NCBI GenBank assembly: GCA_028023455.1
Contig: JAQFVV010012490.1
Location: forward strand, 4,402,576-4,466,575
Direction: 5' to 3'
Source: Epiperipatus broadwayi
Taxonomy: Eukaryota; Onychophora; Udeonychophora; Euonychophora; Peripatidae
DNA: 64,000 nucleotides
The notes under the pieces were generated by a model. It had not been told where the DNA came from. It made no database searches and was given only the letters and a program-made list of their open reading frames with translations. Shown in pieces: positions 58,561-64,000 of the stretch (position 1 is its first letter; the number at the start of each line of letters is the position of its first letter). The position numbers and the translations under genes are program-made.

Positions 58561-60005
58561 TAATAAATAAAAATCATTAATTGACTTTTTTATAGTTTTT
58601 TTTTTTTCAAAAAAGAGGCCGAAGTTGTACATTTTTACAATTGCAGATATATGCATATATGCTATCACGTAACTCAAAATATATGAAAAAGAAATGCTAA
58701 TTTTATTTATTGAATTATAAATATATATAAATCAAAATTTTTGGATTATATACATTCTAAAATGTAAATTATATTTTATATGAAAGAAAACCATATTTAT
58801 ATATTTTTTGTCCAAAAAACCCGATGGATATAATGAGGTGAAAAATGAATATATATATATATGCTATCATGCGACTCAAAATATATGAAAAAGAAATGCT
58901 GTTTATTTTATTTATTGAAAATACATTATTATAAGAATATATATAAATCAAGTTTTGATTCACATACTTTCTAAAACCTAAAATATTTTGTAAAAAAATA
59001 TAATAAATATTCAAAAAATTATAGATAAGCAAACATCTCGTAATGTTGAAAATTTTAACAAAACAACATTGTATATTTTCAAAATCTATATTATTTTCAT
59101 AGAAATATTTTTTAAAAAAGAAAAATAAATCATAAATAATTATTATAACTTACCAATTGAAAGAGTAATGCAAATTATTAAAAAAAAATTGAAAATTATT
59201 TTGCAGATAGCAAAGATGAACATTTTTCTCTAATATAAAAAGAGTGCATATGGGGCTACAAATTACCTTCCACAGAATAATGAATAAATCATTAATTATA
59301 ACTGCCATCTATATGAAACTTTACAAACTAATACCTGAATCAGATACGCATGTGCTAAAATCGAAAAAACAAAAATATTTGGACAAATCTGCTAACAGTT
59401 GTAAAAGGAAATTCAAAACGCGATATTGCGTTGAGTACTAATGCCACAGATGGCACTTTATCTGCAAATTTGCATCCAGTTCCAGTGAAGAGTTAATGGT
59501 ATATGTGTGTATCTGTCTTTTCATTAATATAGAGTTCTATTAATGACTGAACTGTTAACAGTTCCTATGGCAGATAATTCTACTACTACAAATTTGGATA
59601 TAAGTAATAATGAAAAATATGAATGAAGTGTGAGATGATGTAAAATGGACATGCACCCACACATGTAAGTTAGATCTTGGATGGGAGTAGACAGTGAGTT
59701 AGAAAACCAATGAACAAACACCTTTTATGGCCATACAGACAAACATTCCTACTAATTTAGCTCTCATACTAACAATATTAGATATTGTCCATCTTGCTCT
59801 CCCACTACCAGCCACACAACCTAAAATTTTAATTACTGGTGCACCCAACTAAGGTTTTGATAATTTTTTAACTAAATTTAAAATACCAAATAATATCACA
59901 ATTCATTTTTTTCCTAATAGTTATTTCTGGTCACTATTGGCACAATGTGAACCTCCCACATTTCTTCCTGGTGTGAACCTCCCACATTTCTTCCTGGTGC
60001 CAACC

Positions 60006-60029
60006 TGGAAGGTCACAGTCCCCCTCCTT
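60006..60029 (-). promoter_or_regulatory. G2/T3 junction: polypurine tract and TGTGACCTTCCA module
   Basis: On the minus strand G2 ends in AAGGAGGGGG (60029-60020), directly followed by ACTGTGACCTTCCA and then T3's TTGGCACC. The same order, polypurine to module to TTGGCACC, occurs at the T1/T2 junction, but there a (TA)n run is inserted before GTGACC. The polypurine tract is the expected plus-strand primer of G2. Confidence 0.55.
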
Positions 60030-60179
60030 ATGAAAAAAATGCATTAGGCAAACAACAAATATTAGTGTATCAAACTTCACACTAAGATTAGTTTACAATT
60101 GGAAAATTACGATTATGGAACAAATATTCATGCTCATTAATCTTTTATTAATTATTGTGTTTTTGCAGGGTATGGAATT

Positions 60180-61166
60180 AAACTACAAGCATTATAATTT
60201 CCTCATGTTCCCTCACATGTAGAGACTAAAATGCATTTTCTCCCACCTGTCTCACTCTCTCATAGGGACATTCATAGATACCAAGGCATTTCTGGAATGT
60301 GTGTTTCTTAAGGTTGCTAATATGGGGAGTTCTGATCATTATGTGATCATGGATTCTGAAACAGTGAGGGCCAGCTTTATGTTGGCAAATATGCTTATTG
60401 ACCTTTTTCTTTAAATTGGCTCAGGCTAGTGTCAGATTGTGTGAGACATCAATGTTCTTTTGAACAGGGGCAAAGGGGTTTTAATTAATAGCGGTTCCAC
60501 TTTGCCAAAATGTAAACAAATTGGTAACAATTTTCTGGATTCATTGATGGTAATGTTAATATAATGGATAATCTGTGGCAATTGGTGCACCAATTGCCTG
60601 TGGTCTTCACCTAGGTACACCTGGAATAACCGACTTAGTTCTCACATGATCCTTTTACTAGGATTGGACTGTGATTTGCATATGGAACACATGATATGCG
60701 GAATGTTCTGCTTTCGACACCATTTTTTCAATGGTCTGAAATAAAAGCGGTGGTATGATCAGTGAGAATAGAGGTAGGTTTACCCACTACAGTAAATTTT
60801 GATGTCTCCAAGTGTTTCACAACATTTTTGGCATCAGTCTTTGGGACTGTAAAGGCTGAAACAAATTTTGAGCATACATTGTAAGTTACAAGAATAAAGT
60901 TTTGGTGGTTGGATGGAGGTAGGGGCCTGTAGAAGTCCACAGCTAGTAGGTTCATTAGGTTGCTTAGGCAAAATGAGCTGTAAGGTCCCTACATAAGTTT
61001 TGTTCTGGAATTTGGTCTTTAAGCAGATCTCACAGTCCCTTAATCTAGTGATATGTTCCATCATGTTCTGGAAGTAGAAGTGCTCTTTGATGATTGGTTG
61101 TATTTTTGTACCCCAAAATGACCATAGTGACAGTGAATATAATATATTAACTTGTCCACTAAGCAT
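60180..61166 (-). pseudogene. G2 integrase
   Basis: The N-terminal zinc domain is seen as 'HFYFQNMMEHITRLRDCEICLKTK' (key His and CxxC, about 61105-61020). The core starts 'LLAVDFYRPLP' (first Asp, about 60950). 'SILTDHTTAF' (second Asp, about 60765) follows. The third block 'QSNPSKRIM' (about 60650) has Lys where the catalytic Glu is expected, followed by a stop. A C-terminal 'YERVRQVGENAF' resembles the GPY/F-like tail. The enzyme joined cDNA to the genome in the parent element. This copy is dead. Confidence 0.8.
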
Positions 61167-61439
61167 GTGGAATCATCACTTCCCATGAATCACCTTCAGT
61201 CCTGTCCAATTTTCTCAGTAAAATCCCATTATCCATTTTGTATTTAGCCCTAACCCTCTCAACATTTTTTTTATTCACACCAGCAGGGTTTACAAGCACA
61301 CCAATTATTTTTTAATTCATTGTCCTCTATTTGAAATGTTGGTAAGTCTTATAACTCTTAGTTATTTTGTCCTTCAGCAAGGCAGTCAAGTTACAAATAA
61401 TAATAATTTCAGTACACGGGTTTTAGTATGTTATAGTGA

Positions 61440-62540
61440 TGGGTGGCGATTTATAATGTCAGCAACAGCATTGTTATGGCCAGAATAATAGATTATCTGT
61501 TATTATGTAAATAGCTTCTATTTAAGAACTTTAGGCTTTTATGGTCCAATAGTACAGTTACTTGAGATCCCAATAATATCTGTCTCAGTTTCTGGAACCC
61601 CCAGACAATGGCGAGGGCTTCCCGTTCAGTTTTAGTTTCGATCCCTTCAAATGTTGGCTTAGAAAATAAAGAACTTGTGGTTTCTTGTCATTATCTAGTT
61701 GGTATAGTATGACCCCCAGTCCAAACCCACTACTGTCCATTTGAAGGTAAAATTTCTTCCCAAAGTCTGGATATGCGAGTATAACTGTCTTTAAAAAGCT
61801 ATCCTTAATAACTTGGAGTTCCCTATCATGGTCTTTTGTCCAAACACAGGGCTCAGATTTCTTTAATAATAGGGGGAAATGGTGGGTATCATAGGAGAAA
61901 TTCTTGTAAAAATGATGGTAGTAATGACAGTTCCAAAAACAACCTCAAGTATTTCTTGGATTTAGGTGTGGGGAATTGTTGAATTGCGGATATTTTGTCA
62001 GGATACAGTTTTATTCCTTGACTATTAACCATGTGGTGAAGGAAAGAAATTTCCCTAGCTACTAGGGTACACTTCTCAAGATTGACCTTGATGTTATGGA
62101 GTGAGCACTCTGAAAAAAATAAATTGTGTTCCAAATGTTGGGTTATATCTTCAGATGCAATAACAATGTCATTGATGTAGATGACTATCAATTAAGACTG
62201 CATTCAAGCATCTGATCAGGCCTGTCCCACTATTAATCAAGCCAAGTGGCATCCTCTGAAACATATACGAATGGCCTTGGTGATGAAAGGCTGTATATTG
62301 TTGATCCTTGAGATGTAATGGAATCTGCCAATGGCTTGCAGTTAGATCAAACATAGAAAATATGCTCTTCCCCCGAAACCCAAGCAATAACTCCTGTACT
62401 GGCATTGGAATATCATGTTCAGGTATAGTATGTTTATTAAGGGTGCGTGCATCCAAGCATACTCGAAGAGAGCCACTTTCTTTTTTACCACAGCAAGAGG
62501 ATTGACATATGGTGAAGGGCCAAGCTTAATGATTTCCCAA
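61440..62540 (-). pseudogene. G2 reverse transcriptase and RNase H
   Basis: RT motifs in order: 'DARTLNKHTIPEHDIPMP' (from 62456), 'FSMFDLTASHWQIPLH' with the first catalytic Asp, 'FQRMPLGLINSGTGL', and 'IVIYINDIVIASE' (62187-62150), where the usual D-D is N-D. 'VNLEKCTLVAREISFLHH' and 'IQQFPTPKSKKYLRLF' follow. RNase H begins near 61745 with 'SSGFGLGVILYQL'. A frame break separates the two RT halves near 62190. The substituted catalytic Asp indicates inactivity beyond the frameshifts. Confidence 0.85.
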
Positions 62541-63319
62541 TCAAGCATCTTTGGATCTGCTGTTGGACTTCTGTCTGGTATTGGTGCGGGATGGGATAGG
62601 TGCACTGTTAGAATGATTCACTGTCCTTGAGCTTGATCCTGTGGATGTATCCCTTGATAATGCCAGGTACTTTCGAAAATTTAAACTTAAACTGGGACAA
62701 CAGTCTGAGAAGGGTTTATAGTATTCTGATCCTGTGATACAGGAACTGTCTAGCTTCATCTTTATATTTACACTGACTGATGTCTCCAGTATAGTTATGA
62801 ATTGACTGCCCTGACTGATGAAATCTCCTATGAGAGGGCAAATATTTCTGCACATAAAAGTGTAGTTGCCATAATTAATTGAACAATGATTAAGGGTCAT
62901 GATGTCCAAGCCTATTATGACCCCATGAACCAGTCCAGGCATGATCAAGAATACGTGCTCAAGCTCTAAGTTATTAATCATAACAGTGATGAAAATCTGT
63001 TTGTCAACTTCACCTTTCTTCCATTCACAAGGGTTACCTGAAGAGATTTAAGTGGTAAGGTAGGAACTAAATGGTCAACCTGCATAATTTTCATATACAT
63101 TTCCTCTGAAATTACAGAAGCATGGCTGCCGGAATCGACCAAGGCATCCACGACTAATCCTAAAATGGTAATTTTGATTATTGGGCAGTTATATGAAATG
63201 GGAGGTTCAAGCAAACCTTCATATTCCCAGTGCTGAACATCAAAGTCAAGGTTGTTAATTAGCCAGCCTATGCGTTCCCTAGATCTCTGAATAGGGCATA
63301 AAAGTGAAGAACATACCAT
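62541..63319 (-). pseudogene. G2 protease region
   Basis: The frame 63319-62978 contains 'ILGLVVDALVDSGSHASVIS' (key residues D-S-G, about 63160), the retropepsin active site. The continuing frame has 'VFLIMPGLVHGVIIGLDIM' (about 62925), where I-I-G-x-D matches the conserved I-L-G-x-D block near the protease end. A serine/threonine-rich stretch then leads to RT. Confidence 0.75.
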
Positions 63320-64000
63320 TGAGGTCTTTATTTGTTTAATGCTTCAGGCTTTTTGGCAGTGGTCTCATCCCTTTTTAGGATTCTTATCCCACTCGTAGAT
63401 GGTATGTTACCATCGTCCTTCCTCCCTATACATGGGTGAGGATTATAAATGGCCTGTCTTTAGTTTGAGCCCTACACCTATATCTACTACTCCTGATCTC
63501 TACCATGATTCCAATGTGGCCTGTCTAGTATACTAATACTATGTACATTTGGAATATTTTCTTTGTTTATTTTAACCCTACCATCTCCTCCATCACTAAT
63601 CTCTATACAGTCCAAGACATTACCACCTCTTCAATTGTTTGCCAGTCCGACGCTATCAGAACTTGTTCAACATGTCTCGGCAGGTTGTGGCGCAATATCC
63701 TAACTGTGTTGTTTGGATAGAGGAAATGTGATAAGGGTTTTCAGTTTTACAGCTTGTTTTCTAAAGAACTGGATATAACTACCCTTCATGTGACTTTCTT
63801 GTGAAACCTGATACCTCAAGTTGTCCTGCTTATCTTCCACTCAAAAGCTATCTAATAACAAGTATTTAAAGTCCCCATAGCTACGTGGATTCTCAAATAA
63901 TGACTGCCACCAGTCCTTGGAAGAGGAGTATAAGTGATTGCTAGTGATAGCCATCTTTTCTTCTGATAAGGGGCATAACACAAACAATTTTTCTAAGTTT
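63320..64000 (-). pseudogene. G2 gag, partial at window end
   Basis: Entering from the window edge the minus strand reads 'KLEKLFVLCPLSEEKMA', 'SSSKDWWQSLFENPRSYGDF', 'DKQDNLRYQVSQESH' and 'SYIQFFRKQAVKLKTL'. This is the typical capsid order: W-W-x-x-L, a second helix, then a Y-x-x-x-F segment. Several stops follow. A downstream linker with 'HWNHGRD' may be a decayed nucleocapsid region, though no clear CCHC is seen. Confidence 0.65.

Larger units (their letters stand above)
54701..60017 (-). mobile_element. T-family retroelement, copy T3 (inverted relative to T1/T2)
   Basis: On the minus strand T3 starts TGTGACCTTCCA (60017-60006), then GGTTGGCACCAGGAAG, and ends GGTTAC next to (TA)n at 54687-54700. 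Inverted matches to T1 are continuous in order: leader, 'gtttgtctgta.ggcc', 'gtgtgggtgcatgtccatt', 'ttcttgcatattg', 'atgcatggatattatataa', 'atgggtgatagaatgcg', 'taagagtttgtctg' and the 3' tail. A 27-bp unit in the leader is duplicated (59952-60000). A 531-bp duplication (57525-58560) and a roughly 205-bp duplication (58640-59040) are internal. Confidence 0.78.
60018..64000 (-). mobile_element. Ty3/gypsy retrotransposon G2, 5' part beyond the window
   Basis: Minus-strand order from the window end is gag (63320 onward to the edge), protease, RT, RNase H, integrase, then a short 3' noncoding region ending in a polypurine tract at 60020-60029. All frames are broken by stops and shifts. The RT subtype differs clearly from G1 ('FDLTASHWQIPLH', 'GLINSGTGLIRCL'). 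The 5' LTR and the gag start lie outside the window. Confidence 0.85.

Noticed and set aside
38694-60017. A 21-kb Polinton/Maverick-type transposon with kilobase inverted ends
   Set aside because: No PolB, ATPase, protease, capsid or retroviral-type integrase gene of that class lies inside. The inverted ends are explained by separate, oppositely oriented T-family copies that each have their own borders.
1-64000. CRISPR arrays, bacterial operons or phage genes
   Set aside because: No regularly spaced short repeats with unique spacers were found, and coding density and element types are those of a eukaryotic nuclear genome.

Overview
The window is from the nuclear genome of a metazoan, most likely an invertebrate with a large, AT-rich, repeat-laden genome. 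The evidence is the mobile-element content: a CR1-like LINE whose ORF1 has PHD and esterase domains, a Penelope-like element with a GIY-YIG domain, Ty3/gypsy polyproteins, a ZBED/GTF2IRD2-type hAT transposase relic, a Tigger-like MITE and tRNA-related repeats. I cannot name the lineage. I found no intact host gene, no rRNA gene and no convincing functional tRNA. Every recognisable coding region belongs to a decayed mobile element.

Layout. 1-2.3 kb: AT-rich, nothing recognised. 2.3-3.7 kb: 5'-truncated copy of a 2.1-kb repeat family (here called R1). 4.4-5.1 kb: retroelement gag relic (-). 5.3-10.4 kb: nearly full-length CR1-like LINE (+) with a duplicated 5' module, ORF1 and ORF2. 10.4-15.4 kb: mostly featureless, with two short tandem arrays and tRNA-like fragments. 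15.4-25.2 kb: Ty3/gypsy element G1 (-), cut at its 3' side by R1 copy 2, split inside gag by R1 copy 3 with a 4-bp target duplication, and carrying a T-rich tandem-repeat insertion between protease and RT. 25.4-26.0 kb: hAT transposase relic (-). 26.6-29.0 kb: two large palindromic elements, the second with a 12-bp flanking duplication. 29.3-29.9 kb: LINE RT fragment (+). 30.5-36.35 kb: Penelope-like element (-) with a partial tandem copy upstream. It is interrupted by a long-TIR DNA element with an 8-bp duplication, which itself contains a Tigger-like MITE.

38.7-60.0 kb: three diverged copies of one retroelement family (here T1+, T2+, T3-) with gypsy-like gag traces. A 406-bp satellite block and unexplained AT-rich DNA lie between T2 and T3. 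60.0-64.0 kb: a second Ty3/gypsy element, G2 (-), running off the window end. T1/T2 and G2/T3 abut head to tail through a very short module, often (TA)n followed by GTGACCTTC. A polypurine-like tract lies on one side and a primer-binding-like TTGGCACC on the other. This suggests tandem retrotransposons joined by extremely short LTRs, or LTRs eroded to that length. It is the least expected structure in the window and remains a hypothesis.

The elements form a layered chronology: G1, then R1 into G1; PLE, then the long-TIR element, then the Tigger-like MITE. All RT and integrase reading frames are broken, and several catalytic positions appear substituted.
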